DNA from: Roseibacillus sp.
GTDB taxonomy: Bacteria; Verrucomicrobiota; Verrucomicrobiia; Verrucomicrobiales; Akkermansiaceae
Length of the DNA stretch: 60,885 nucleotides
Reading direction: 5' to 3'
Assembly (NCBI GenBank): GCA_028821775.1
Contig: JAPKFB010000028.1
Coordinates: forward strand, 1-60,885
Positions 30,350 through 39,476 of the stretch are shown in pieces (within the stretch, counting starts at the first letter, position 1; each line of letters begins with the position of its first letter). A program made the position numbers and the translations under genes. The notes beneath the pieces are model-generated. The model was not told the DNA's origin. It did no database searches and was given only the letters and a program-made list of their open reading frames with translations.

Positions 30350-31459
30350 ATGCGACGCTTCCTCAAGTTCTCATCACTCCTGGGTCTTCTCTGCCTGCAG
30401 GGCATTTCGTCTTCCGCCGACGCGGCCGTCCGCCGCTACCTCTACTGCTCCTCACCCGATGGAGCTCAACGCGAAGGAAAATCAGGTACCGGGCTCCTCG
30501 TCTTCGACATCGATCATGGACACCAGTTTGTGCGCCGCATCGAGATCCCGATCTTCAAGGAAGGCCTGCGCGGGCTCACCGGATGCAGCGCCAGCAAGTG
30601 CCTCTACTACTCGACCACCAACAAGCGGCTCGGATGTTTCGACCTCGAGATCGAGAAGATCGTCTGGGACCAGCAGTACCATGCCGGTTGCGATCGGACC
30701 TGCATCACTCCTGATGGCAAATTCCTATTCGCTCCCACCGGTTGGTGGTACAAGGGCGACGACAGCGGCTTTCTCAAAATCGACGCCAGGGATGGCAAGC
30801 TTCTCGAGCGGATCAAGGTGGGCACCGCCGCTCACAACAGCATCGCCAGTCTCGACGGTCGGTTCGTCTACCTTGGGACCACCACCATGCTCACCCAGTT
30901 CGACGCCAAGTCGGGCAAAATCCTCAAGAACATCAAGCCGGTGGGAGAGAGCGGCGTCTTTCCCTACACCGTGAAGAGCGACAACTCCTTCGCTTTCGTG
31001 TGCCTTGGTCGTCACGTCGGCGTCGATGTGGTGGACCTCGAGGCCGGCAAGCCGATCCACCGCGTGTTCGCAATCAACCCGGATACCAAGAAGAAGATCA
31101 AGCACCGCACCCACGGAGCAGGCATGACTCCGGATGAAACTCAGCTCTGGCTTTCAGACCAGGCCGGCAAACGCATCTACACCTTCGACATGACCGTGAT
31201 GCCGCCAGTGCAAACCGGTCACCTCGACTTGAGCATGGGCGGACACGGCTGGGTCTGCTTCTCGCTCGACGGCAAATACGGCTACTCACACACCCCGGAT
31301 GTCTTCGACGTGAAGACGCGTAAGGTAGTCGCCACCCTGAAGGACGAGAACGGGAAGCCCTTCGCCTCCTCCAAGTTCATCGAAGTGCACTTCGACGGCG
31401 ACAAGGTTGTCAAGGTCAGCTGCGAGTTTGGCCTCGGACGAGTGCAGGCCGGGAACTAA
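30350..31459 (+). CDS. Secreted YVTN-type beta-propeller protein
   Basis: 369 aa from the ATG at 30350, which opens on a signal peptide (MRRFLKFSSLLGLLCLQGIS). About seven blades are visible as repeats ending in DG-K or D-K-Y patterns: TPDGKFLFAPTG, SLDGRFVYLG, TPDETQLWLSD, SLDGKYGYSHT. No CxxCH motif is present, which separates it from cytochrome d1-like propellers. The fold is a cytochrome D1/YVTN-like propeller, and a binding or enzymatic role outside the cytoplasm is possible. A strong bidirectional terminator at 31469-31496 follows directly, separating it from the converging cytochrome gene. Confidence 0.82.
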   Translation: MRRFLKFSSLLGLLCLQGISSSADAAVRRYLYCSSPDGAQREGKSGTGLLVFDIDHGHQFVRRIEIPIFKEGLRGLTGCSASKCLYYSTTNKRLGCFDLEIEKIVWDQQYHAGCDRTCITPDGKFLFAPTGWWYKGDDSGFLKIDARDGKLLERIKVGTAAHNSIASLDGRFVYLGTTTMLTQFDAKSGKILKNIKPVGESGVFPYTVKSDNSFAFVCLGRHVGVDVVDLEAGKPIHRVFAINPDTKKKIKHRTHGAGMTPDETQLWLSDQAGKRIYTFDMTVMPPVQTGHLDLSMGGHGWVCFSLDGKYGYSHTPDVFDVKTRKVVATLKDENGKPFASSKFIEVHFDGDKVVKVSCEFGLGRVQAGN

Positions 31460-31468
31460 CGGTCCAAA

Positions 31469-31496
31469 AAAACCGCGGCTGTCCAACCGCGGTTTT
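31469..31496. terminator. Strong bidirectional intrinsic terminator
   Basis: AAAACCGCGG (31469-31478), an 8-base loop, CCGCGGTTTT (31487-31496): a perfect 10-bp stem with A and T flanks on both strands. It lies between the convergent propeller gene and the cytochrome gene and can serve both. Confidence 0.85.
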
Positions 31497-31537
31497 GCAT
31501 GAATAACCCGGAACGGGAGCGAACCGGTCGCCCTGCT

Positions 31538-34210
31538 TCAAGGAAGGGCGCGCAGGGTGAAGTAACACTCCAGGTGGTTCCAGACCGGGGCCGATCCAAA
31601 GAGCCCCTTGGTGTCCGGGATGTGCAGGTAGAAGATGCGGTCCACCCAGCCCTGGTCGCCGCGGCCGAAATCCTTCATCACCACGAGGGCGGAAGTCCGA
31701 TCGGAATCGAGATGGACCCGCTCAATGACATCGTCCCGCTGGTCGTGCTCGGGTGAGCCATAGCGCCCGGTGTTGGTGTAGTACCAGGACCGCACTTTCA
31801 GGGCGGCAGCCAACTGCTCCTCATTCACCGAGGCCGAGACTGGTTCCGTAAAATGGATCATGAAGCCACTCTTCGCCGCATTCACGTGATGGAAATCGGC
31901 AGCCTTGGTCTTGCCGTCATAGACGATGCGTTGGAGCCCGTCCTGATTCCCACCGCGAGCCCCCCAACCGCGACCGGTCTGGCCGATGAGCAAGCTGCCA
32001 TCCGGCAGGAAGACGGGACGCATCACGCCGGAAGCGAGTCCACGCGCAAAGGGAATCACGCATCCTTGGTCGGATCCGCCCACCTGCTCGGTGGAAACGC
32101 GTAGCAGGGTCGAGAGGGTTTGGTCCCCGATGAACATCTGCTTTCCGTAGACCCCGAACATGCCGCCGGTCTGATCCCAGGTGGGATGCCCCGGCGAGTT
32201 GGCCAGTTTGCCGTGGGGGAGCCAGACCGCACCCTTGCGGATCTTGTTCTTCCACTTGTCGAATTTGAGCTCCGGAGAGTCCGGCTTCATCTTGCCTTCC
32301 AGAGTGACGAGCCCGGAGAGGTGTCCATAAAAGGCACCCTTCTCAAGGGGCACCACCTTCGAGGAACCCACGTACTCGCCCTGGTTTTCTGCATACCAAA
32401 TCCGGCCCTCGGGATCGACGCCGAGTCCAGCTGGACTGCGCAGCCCGCGCGCAAAGGGCTCGAACTTTCCCTGCGGAGTGACTCGGCAAGCCCAACCGCG
32501 GTAACCACCCATCGACCCCATGAAGGGACCGCCGGCGCGCCAGGAAGTGCGCTCGTTGCCGCCATGGGAGAGGTTCAAGGCGAAGTAGTAGTTCCCCTCC
32601 GCGTCGCGAACCGGGCCATGAGCATACTCGTGATAGTTGCCGTGGAATCCGTAATCGTCGCAGACCGTCTCGATGATGTCCGCCCGACCGTCGCCATTAC
32701 TGTCGCGCATGCGAGTGAGCTCCGGCTTCTGCATGATGACGATCTTGTCGCCCTTGTCATCTTCGATCCACACCCCGAGACACTCGTAGGTGCCCTCCGC
32801 AAAGAGGGTCCACTTATCGTCACGGATACGCCAGACACCGGCGGTGCGGGTGGCCAAGACGATCGTTCCGTCCTTCGCCACTGCGATGCCGGTGGGCTCA
32901 AAGAGCTGGTTCCGGCCGTAGAGATCCTTGGGCGACACCCAATTCTCAATCGAGTAACCCGCGGGCAATTCCAGGTTCTGCCTCCCGCGCTTGTCCGTGT
33001 TTCTGACCAGGGATTGCGGATCCCAGTTCTCGTCGCGCTCAATCAGGGGTCGGGCCACCAACCCACCGACAAGCCGCGCACTGAAGGTGAAGACCTGCCC
33101 TTTGGATGCTCCCAATTTCCAGACTCCATTCTTCAGGGAGCCCCCCTTGACCTCGATGTCGGTCAGTCCGGCCTCCGCGACCTTGAAGCTGGCCGGTTGT
33201 TGCAGCCTGGCTTGCAGGGCAATTTCGAGGCGGCCGTCGTCGGTAAATCTCACCGCCTCCGCAAAGCTGTTTTTCCCAACCCGGAAACGAAAGACGGGCT
33301 CTCCGGTCGAGGACTCGATGCTGTGCCCAAGATAGTTGGCATCCATCCCGGCGAGGAGCTCAGGAAAATCGCGATCTTCCCAGAGCCACTTCTCAATGCT
33401 CTTGTGATCCATGACATCCGGCTCCTTGAATTCGAAGTCGACCGGATCGCCCGAGCTCATCAGCGGCTGCAGGATGCCACGGCCTTCAATGAAGATCTTG
33501 TTTCCCCGGCCCCGCTGCGATCCCGGTTTGCCGCGGCCCCGGCGTTCTTCAGACAGATTCAGAAAACCGCCACCCCAGACATTGCGCACCGAAAGCGTGC
33601 GCGCATCGAAGGTGTAGTTCATTCCATTCGGCAGTCCGACGTGGAGCGCCCGTCCGCTTGACCCACGTAGGGGCGCCCGGAACACCCGCGTCCGTTTGGT
33701 CACGATGACCTCATTGCCATCCTCCAGCAGACTCTTGGGCTGGTTCTGTTTTGCGAGTTTCATCTTCACTTCCGGAGGACCAGCCTGACCATCATCCGCC
33801 AAGGTGCGCAGGTAGTGGAAGATGTGCTCCACCGCCTGGTCAGGAATCACCTCCTTGGTGTACATCGGCATCGCAGCGGGATAGGGAGTTCCTTTGGTCG
33901 CACCCTTTTCTGCTACCGCAAAGACATCCCAGGACTTGCGCACCGAATTGAGATAGTAGGTCTTGTCCGCCTTCACCTTCTGACGTTCCCCACTGCCTGC
34001 CACACTGACTTCGCGCTCGCGGGGCTCGTTGACGAACAATCCGTGCAGACTGGGACCGGCAAGCAATTCGGGGGCCTTGCCCACCGTGTGACACACCATG
34101 CATCCGTAGGTGGCAAACGCCTTCTTTCCTTCGGCCACGGCATCCACTTCCTCTTGCGCCCAAGCGGGCAGAGCAAGCAGCGAGAGAGTTAAAACGAGTT
34201 GTCGCTTCAT
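31538..34210 (-). CDS. Secreted cytochrome c fused to an NHL/dehydrogenase-type beta-propeller
   Basis: 890 aa with a Sec signal ending at ALPAWA (residue 18). An N-terminal class I cytochrome c domain has the haem motif C37-M-V-C40-H41 and a possible distal Met in YPAAMPMYTKEVIPDQ (~110), followed by the IFHYLRTLAD helix. A middle beta region carries an RGRG-rich loop (~230-245). A glucose/sorbosone-dehydrogenase-like propeller spans ~430-780 (GIAVAKDGTIVLATRT, DSNGDGRAD, LRSPAGLGVDPEGRIWYAENQ), with a C-terminal beta domain. The order is reversed relative to the gene at 1313, where the haem is C-terminal. It probably oxidises a carbohydrate or alcohol in the periplasm and passes electrons to its own haem. 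It is divergent from the beta-helix gene. Confidence 0.88.
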   Translation of the reverse strand: MKRQLVLTLSLLALPAWAQEEVDAVAEGKKAFATYGCMVCHTVGKAPELLAGPSLHGLFVNEPREREVSVAGSGERQKVKADKTYYLNSVRKSWDVFAVAEKGATKGTPYPAAMPMYTKEVIPDQAVEHIFHYLRTLADDGQAGPPEVKMKLAKQNQPKSLLEDGNEVIVTKRTRVFRAPLRGSSGRALHVGLPNGMNYTFDARTLSVRNVWGGGFLNLSEERRGRGKPGSQRGRGNKIFIEGRGILQPLMSSGDPVDFEFKEPDVMDHKSIEKWLWEDRDFPELLAGMDANYLGHSIESSTGEPVFRFRVGKNSFAEAVRFTDDGRLEIALQARLQQPASFKVAEAGLTDIEVKGGSLKNGVWKLGASKGQVFTFSARLVGGLVARPLIERDENWDPQSLVRNTDKRGRQNLELPAGYSIENWVSPKDLYGRNQLFEPTGIAVAKDGTIVLATRTAGVWRIRDDKWTLFAEGTYECLGVWIEDDKGDKIVIMQKPELTRMRDSNGDGRADIIETVCDDYGFHGNYHEYAHGPVRDAEGNYYFALNLSHGGNERTSWRAGGPFMGSMGGYRGWACRVTPQGKFEPFARGLRSPAGLGVDPEGRIWYAENQGEYVGSSKVVPLEKGAFYGHLSGLVTLEGKMKPDSPELKFDKWKNKIRKGAVWLPHGKLANSPGHPTWDQTGGMFGVYGKQMFIGDQTLSTLLRVSTEQVGGSDQGCVIPFARGLASGVMRPVFLPDGSLLIGQTGRGWGARGGNQDGLQRIVYDGKTKAADFHHVNAAKSGFMIHFTEPVSASVNEEQLAAALKVRSWYYTNTGRYGSPEHDQRDDVIERVHLDSDRTSALVVMKDFGRGDQGWVDRIFYLHIPDTKGLFGSAPVWNHLECYFTLRALP

Positions 34211-34365
34211 GGAGGGAAGGCCGTACGAAATTCCCTCGCCCTCCGCAAGAAAAGAGCACCGCCCGGGATCACCCCATCATGTTCCAACTGTCGCGTCTCT
34301 ACCTGTTTTCAAGACAGCTTGTGACTTGCACGAATCATTCTCTGGCCCAATGTGGTGCATCCACC

Positions 34366-37300
34366 ATGCCCCCACTCGTTCGCACCGCCGCGACGGCTCG
34401 CTCCGTCTCCATCTTTTTGGCACTCTTGGTCGTGGGCCAGCGCGCGGACGCCCTCATCATTCGCTCCAACCAAACAGCGGCGGTGGGAATCCTCATTGTC
34501 AACGCGGAGGCCAGCTCCCGCGACTACCTGCTGTCTGCCACTGAGAAGGCCGAACCCGGATGGGTCATCGTCTATTTGCAAGCGGGAGTCATCGATATCA
34601 CGGACGAGATCACCGCCCCCGGGGGACTGACCGTGAGCGTGCCCCCCGGACCAGGAGGACTGGCCGTGCAAGCCGTATTTCTTCCGGCTGGCGCACCGGA
34701 GAACAGCATCAAGACCACTACTATTTCGGCCGTGCCCGCGGATGGCAATGGCCCCTCCCAGGATCGATCGCTCACCGTCCGGTTGCTCACCACCATCGTG
34801 GTGAATGATGCCCGCGACTTGGAAGATCCCGACCCGCTGGACGAATTGATTGACACCGATCCGGCCCATCCTGGTGAGCAAACCACCTTGCGGGCCGCGC
34901 TCAACTTCTGCAATGCCCGCAGTGGATTCGATTCCATCGCATTCAACATCCCCGGCCCGGGAATTCCTCGCCTGCTTCCCCAGACTCCGCTCCCTGAAAT
35001 CACCAGTCCGATCGAAATTGATGGCACCACCCAACCAACCACCGATCTCGTGGGCATAGAAATCAGAGGCGAAGCCCTGCCCACCGCAAACTCCACCGCA
35101 GGCCTCGTGATCTCCGCAGGAAACTCGACCATTCGCGGACTGGCCCTCACTCGCTTCCGTTCAACCAAGTTCGGACTGATCCCCTCCCCCGCTGCACCCA
35201 ACCCCAGCGGCATCCTCCTCAGGGGCTTGGGCGGAAACACGGTGGAGTTTTGTCTCTTGGGGGTCGCTCCTTCAGGGCAGATCGGTGCCGGAAACGAGGG
35301 CTACGGCCTGCGCATCGAATCATCTGGCAACACCGTCACCGACTGTCTCGTCTCCGGCAACTGGGTGGGTGGCATCGGCCTCTTCGGTCCAGACGCCACC
35401 GACAACACGATTTCGAGTTCGATCGGCGGCTCGCTCGGCGGAACCCACTCCAGCAACTTCCTCGCGCCCGCCCTGAGGGTCGAGGGGCTCTCCTTTTCGC
35501 CTCACAATGCCACTCCGATCCTGAGCACGCTCGATTCCAATCTCGCCAACAGCAGCATCCATTTTGTGCAACTCAGCCAGAGCACCCCGTGGGAATCAAC
35601 TCAGGCCGGGTTTCTCGGAGGGATTGTTCTGCACAATGCCCCTCGCAACATCGTGACCGGATCCTCCGTCCAAGGAAATGGAGCGGACGGGATTCGTCTC
35701 CTTGGGAACGCGACCGAAACCCTTCTGCAATCGAATGTCATCGGTCAAATAATGGGCGGAAGTCCGACCCTCAAGAACGCTGGCCATGGCATCGCCCTTG
35801 AGTGCGACCAAGCTCACCTACTTGGAAATGAAACCTCCGGCAATGCGCGGTCCGGCGTCCTGGTCCGCGGCTCCGACAATCTCATCGAAGGACTCACCTC
35901 CTCACGCAACGGAGAGTGCGGGATCCGCTGCGAAGGATTCCGCACCACCATCGGCGGCACCCCATTCCAAACAAAGGGCCAGTTCTTCTCAAATCCAACC
36001 GGCATCCTGCTCACCGCCCCCGTGGTTCCCGTAAATTTCACCCCGGGCAACAACCGGATTTGGGGAAACCTGATCGGAGCAAAGTCTCCCTTCGGCGTCG
36101 GGCAGCTCACTCCCAGCCCAAATCTCCGCGGCATCCACATCGACGGCAGCGATGACAACGTGATCGGAGGAGTCACCCTCTCCGGACTCTTCAACACCAT
36201 CGTCTACAATCACCATGAAGGAATCCTCGTCACCAAGGGGGAAGGCAACGCCCTCATTGGCAATACGGTTTTCAAAAACGGCCTTCTCGGAATCGATCTC
36301 TCCAACAGCGAGGAAGGCGACGGACGCGATCCCTCCGATCCCGGAGATCTCGATGTGGGCGGAAACAGCAAGACCAACGCTCCTGCCTTGCTCCAAGCGG
36401 TGCAGGGCCCCTCCGCCATCCACATCCTTGGAAGCCTCGCCGCGGGATCGACCGGATCCTACCACATCGAGTTCGTCTTCCTCGATCCCCAACTCTCTCT
36501 CAACGCCTCCCAGTTTACCATCCTGGTGGGATTCGAATTCGCCCAGGGAACCGTGCCCCTCACGCTTGACCTGCCCACCACCACCGACCTCCGCGGCAGC
36601 TACCTGCGCCTCTCCGTGACCGATCCCGACTCCAACAGCTCCGAACACAGCAGGTGGGTTCGCATCGAGGGGTCCACCCACTCCGACAACGATGGCGTCA
36701 GCGACGAGATCGAATCGCGCGTTCCCTCCCGTTCCGCAGTGGGGACCGGAGACGGGAATGGCGACAACCTCCCTGATGCCAATCAAATGAGTGTGGCCTC
36801 TCTGCCCCTTCTCGAGGGCGGCTACCTCACCCTCGCTGCGCTCCCGAGCCAATCCCTGCGAAGCGTGATATCCACTTCCACTCCCGCCCTCCAGCCAAAT
36901 TCACACCTCTCCTTTCCTCACGGATCCTGGAGCTTTGGTTTCAGTCCGGTCATCGCCGGCACGAGTTCAATCAGTATCTTTGTCACGGGCGATGCGGTGG
37001 CCCCGAACTACTACAACTTCGGCCCCACACCGAATAATCCTGCGCCCCATTGGTATGACTTCTCCTTTGACGGCTCCACCGGCGCCCAAATTCTCGCGGA
37101 CCGGGTGATCCTTCATTTCATGGACGGTCAACGGGGCGATCACGATCTCACCACCAACGGAGTCATTGCCACCGAAGGCGGCATGGCGCACCTTCTTCCT
37201 GCTCTTCCCAATCCCCGCTTCATGCCGCTGGTAGATGGCAGCATTGCCATTCTCTGGGACAACACCTTGCCGGGCCTCTTTCTCCAGGAAACCCCCTCCC

Positions 37301-37416
37301 CCGCCACGACGCCCTGGCAATTTATGAATCAAGCACCCCTTGTCACCGGATCCTCCGCTACCCTTCGGGTCCTGCCGGACTCCGGTTCGAAGCTCTTCCG
37401 GCTGGGGCGCCCATAG
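34366..37416 (+). CDS. Secreted right-handed parallel beta-helix protein with Ca-binding repeat and C-terminal tail
   Basis: 1016 aa from the ATG at 34366, which opens on a signal peptide (ARSVSIFLALLVVGQRADA). It contains many short beta-helix coils typical of pectin-lyase-like folds: GNTVEFCLLG, GNTVTDCLVSGNWVGG, NIVTGSSVQGNGADGIRL, NLIEGLTSSRNGECGI (~250-650). Near 775-815 are DNDGVSDEIES and DGNGDNLPDANQ, thrombospondin-3-like Ca motifs. The last ~60 residues (LFLQETPSPATTPWQF ... KLFRLGRP) match the recurrent tail of the phylum. It could bind or cleave polysaccharide; no catalytic residues are evident. An alpha/beta hydrolase begins 20 bases downstream, probably in the same transcript. 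Confidence 0.85.
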   Translation: MPPLVRTAATARSVSIFLALLVVGQRADALIIRSNQTAAVGILIVNAEASSRDYLLSATEKAEPGWVIVYLQAGVIDITDEITAPGGLTVSVPPGPGGLAVQAVFLPAGAPENSIKTTTISAVPADGNGPSQDRSLTVRLLTTIVVNDARDLEDPDPLDELIDTDPAHPGEQTTLRAALNFCNARSGFDSIAFNIPGPGIPRLLPQTPLPEITSPIEIDGTTQPTTDLVGIEIRGEALPTANSTAGLVISAGNSTIRGLALTRFRSTKFGLIPSPAAPNPSGILLRGLGGNTVEFCLLGVAPSGQIGAGNEGYGLRIESSGNTVTDCLVSGNWVGGIGLFGPDATDNTISSSIGGSLGGTHSSNFLAPALRVEGLSFSPHNATPILSTLDSNLANSSIHFVQLSQSTPWESTQAGFLGGIVLHNAPRNIVTGSSVQGNGADGIRLLGNATETLLQSNVIGQIMGGSPTLKNAGHGIALECDQAHLLGNETSGNARSGVLVRGSDNLIEGLTSSRNGECGIRCEGFRTTIGGTPFQTKGQFFSNPTGILLTAPVVPVNFTPGNNRIWGNLIGAKSPFGVGQLTPSPNLRGIHIDGSDDNVIGGVTLSGLFNTIVYNHHEGILVTKGEGNALIGNTVFKNGLLGIDLSNSEEGDGRDPSDPGDLDVGGNSKTNAPALLQAVQGPSAIHILGSLAAGSTGSYHIEFVFLDPQLSLNASQFTILVGFEFAQGTVPLTLDLPTTTDLRGSYLRLSVTDPDSNSSEHSRWVRIEGSTHSDNDGVSDEIESRVPSRSAVGTGDGNGDNLPDANQMSVASLPLLEGGYLTLAALPSQSLRSVISTSTPALQPNSHLSFPHGSWSFGFSPVIAGTSSISIFVTGDAVAPNYYNFGPTPNNPAPHWYDFSFDGSTGAQILADRVILHFMDGQRGDHDLTTNGVIATEGGMAHLLPALPNPRFMPLVDGSIAILWDNTLPGLFLQETPSPATTPWQFMNQAPLVTGSSATLRVLPDSGSKLFRLGRP

Positions 37417-37436
37417 TAGCCTGTCACTCTCATCCC

Positions 37437-38180
37437 ATGATCACGAAATCGGTCACCTTCCTTGTCCCGCTCCTGTTCCTTCTGCCCAGCAGCGTTCTTC
37501 ACGCCAATCCCCTCTTGGGAAATTACGACGATCAATTCACGGGAGGTTGGACCAGCGGCACCTATGGAATCATCCAATACAAAATCTACGCCTCCGGAAA
37601 AGTCAGCCGCAATAAGCTGGTTCCCATCGTGGTCAACCTCCACGGATCCGGGGAAGTCGGCAAGGACAACCTCAAACAAATCAAGGTCCCCGGAGCCGCC
37701 AAGTTTGTCCGCAATTTCAAGAAGCGCCCCTGTATTTTGATCGCGCCCCAGTGCCCTCCCGGGAATTCATGGATGGGAACCGCGGGCGATGCGGTCCTCG
37801 CCCTCATCGATGACGTGCTCAAGGAAGTCGCCGTCGCGGACCGCAGTCGCGTCTACCTCACCGGTTTCTCATTGGGCGGGCTCGGAACCTGGCACTTCCT
37901 CGCCAAGCGTCCTGACCTCTTCGCAGCCGCCATGCCGGTCGCTGGCGCGGGCAACGCAGACCATGCCAAACTCTTTCGCGGAGTCGATATCTGGATCTTC
38001 CACGGGAAACTGGACAAGCACGTCCCGGTCAAGCATGGCCAGACAATGGCGGCGGCTCTCAAGAAGGCCGCCATCCCGCACAAGTACACCGAGTTTCCCG
38101 ACAAGAGCCACTTCCTCCAACTGACCGTCTACAGCCGGGAAGACGTCCACCAGTGGCTCTTCCAACAGAAGCGCGAGTAA
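37437..38180 (+). CDS. Secreted alpha/beta hydrolase (phospholipase/carboxylesterase-like)
   Basis: 247 aa with a signal peptide (to about HAN, residue 24). The alpha/beta-hydrolase triad is visible: nucleophile S145 in TGFSLGGLGTW, Asp in HGKLDKHVPVKHG (~192) and His in DKSHFLQL (~225). An oxyanion-hole HGSGE lies at ~70. It is nearest to the peptidase/phospholipase group often annotated as prolyl oligopeptidase or PHB depolymerase-like, and probably cleaves an ester in the periplasm, perhaps acetyl or feruloyl groups on polysaccharide. Twenty bases after the beta-helix gene; a 35-bp cruciform-capable hairpin lies ~75 bases downstream. Confidence 0.87.
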   Translation: MITKSVTFLVPLLFLLPSSVLHANPLLGNYDDQFTGGWTSGTYGIIQYKIYASGKVSRNKLVPIVVNLHGSGEVGKDNLKQIKVPGAAKFVRNFKKRPCILIAPQCPPGNSWMGTAGDAVLALIDDVLKEVAVADRSRVYLTGFSLGGLGTWHFLAKRPDLFAAAMPVAGAGNADHAKLFRGVDIWIFHGKLDKHVPVKHGQTMAAALKKAAIPHKYTEFPDKSHFLQLTVYSREDVHQWLFQQKRE

Positions 38181-38512
38181 CGCAGCGCGGTTCCTACTTC
38201 ACGGTCTGCTCCAATCCCAACTTTCTGAGCATTGCGGGAGGAGGGCCTTCTTACGATTGGCTCGCAATATTTGCTACCTAGCCAATCGCCTTCCATCCTT
38301 CCAGAGTCGAGTAGTGCGCTCCCATCGCGAGACTGCGAAAGGAGAGGAAAAAGCTCGCTGCTGATTTGAAGGCGGCCGCCGCGTTGGGCTTGTCGCAAAT
38401 ATCATCACAGCTGGCCCCCTCTCCGAGCGCCTCGAAAATGCCGTCCAGGCCCTTTCTGAGCTGGAAGCTGGACAACGGAACCGGAACCCTGAAGTCTGAT
38501 CATAGATTTGCC
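38181..38512. other. Intergenic region with a cruciform-capable inverted repeat
   Basis: About 332 bp. CGATTGGCT (38254-38262) and AGCCAATCG (38280-38288) form a perfect 9-bp stem around 17 bases that themselves contain GCAA/TTGC. A minus-strand frame of 65 codons (38278-38475, TTG start) ends inside the right arm; its sequence (GLDGIFEALGEGASCDD) looks plausible but has no recognised family. The promoter of the gene at 38513 must be here. Confidence 0.35.
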
Positions 38513-39436
38513 ATGAACCGCACCTCACTCGCTATTCTGTCCCTCGGCCTCGGAGTTGCAACCGCACTCGGCCAGTCCAACAGCAGCAGCGCCAGCTACA
38601 AACTTCTCCACGCCCCTCTCACCGGCGGCGGCGGACAGGTTGGCAATGGCTCCAACATCACAGCCCAGATCAGCGTGGGCGATGATTTCTCGGGTGCCGT
38701 CTCGAATATCACGGCCGGCGGAGTGCAGGAGAAGCCGAACTACATTGGCCAACTCTATGACGTCACCGCAGTGGCCGTGAACTCCACTCCGAATACCGTC
38801 GACGAAACCTCGACCCGCCAACTCAACGCCACCGCCACCCTCGACGACCTCACTCTCCTCGCCCTCGCCGCCGCTGAGGTGCAGTGGTCCGTCTTCCTCG
38901 GCCCCCTCACTGGGATCGACGCCTCCGGCCTCGCCACCGCCGACGCCGTCTTCGCGGATACCACTGCCACCGCGCAGGGATCTTTCCAGGGGGTGAACGG
39001 GCAACTCGGCCTCACCGTTTTCAATACCAATCCCGACAACTTCCGCACCTATGCCGGCGACGGACTGAGCGATGGCTGGCAGGTCGATTTCTTTGGGTCC
39101 CCACCCAACGCCAACGCGGCCCCCGCGGCCAACCCGGACAACGATCCCTATGACAACCGGACCGAGTTCCTCACCGGCTACGATCCCACCGACGCCGGCG
39201 ACTTCTTCCAACTCAACGTGATCGAATTAACCGGCTCCAGCGCGACCCTCGAACTTTCCAAGATCATCCCCGGCACACGCTATCACCTCGAGCGCAGCGT
39301 GGATCTAGAACAGACCGATCCCTGGAGCGAATTCACCAACTTTACCACCCTCTCCGAGATCTTTGATCACCAGCTCAACGACCCGAACGCCACCGGAACG
39401 CGCTGGTTTTACCGGCTTGGAGTGGAACCTGAATAA
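38513..39436 (+). CDS. Secreted Ca-repeat protein with C-terminal RxFYRL module
   Basis: 307 aa from the ATG at 38513, which opens on a clear signal peptide (MNRTSLAILSLGLGVATALG). The N-terminal half is Ser/Thr/Asn-rich beta sequence (GQVGNGSNITAQISVGDDFSG). Residues ~180-225 contain GDGLSDGWQ and NPDNDPYDNRTEF, thrombospondin-3/dockerin-like Ca loops. The last ~70 residues (SATLELSKIIPGTRYHLERS, then WFYRLGVEPE) match the module shared by other secreted proteins here. No enzymatic motif; a surface or matrix protein is a reasonable guess. It precedes the alpha/beta hydrolase by 40 bases. Confidence 0.8.
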   Translation: MNRTSLAILSLGLGVATALGQSNSSSASYKLLHAPLTGGGGQVGNGSNITAQISVGDDFSGAVSNITAGGVQEKPNYIGQLYDVTAVAVNSTPNTVDETSTRQLNATATLDDLTLLALAAAEVQWSVFLGPLTGIDASGLATADAVFADTTATAQGSFQGVNGQLGLTVFNTNPDNFRTYAGDGLSDGWQVDFFGSPPNANAAPAANPDNDPYDNRTEFLTGYDPTDAGDFFQLNVIELTGSSATLELSKIIPGTRYHLERSVDLEQTDPWSEFTNFTTLSEIFDHQLNDPNATGTRWFYRLGVEPE

Positions 39437-39476
39437 TTCCTCTTAACACTTCCGGCTTTCCTCTCAAGACTGGGCG

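Noticed and set aside
32120..33661. 513-codon plus-strand frame
   Set aside because: Antisense to the cytochrome-propeller gene; no recognisable domain.
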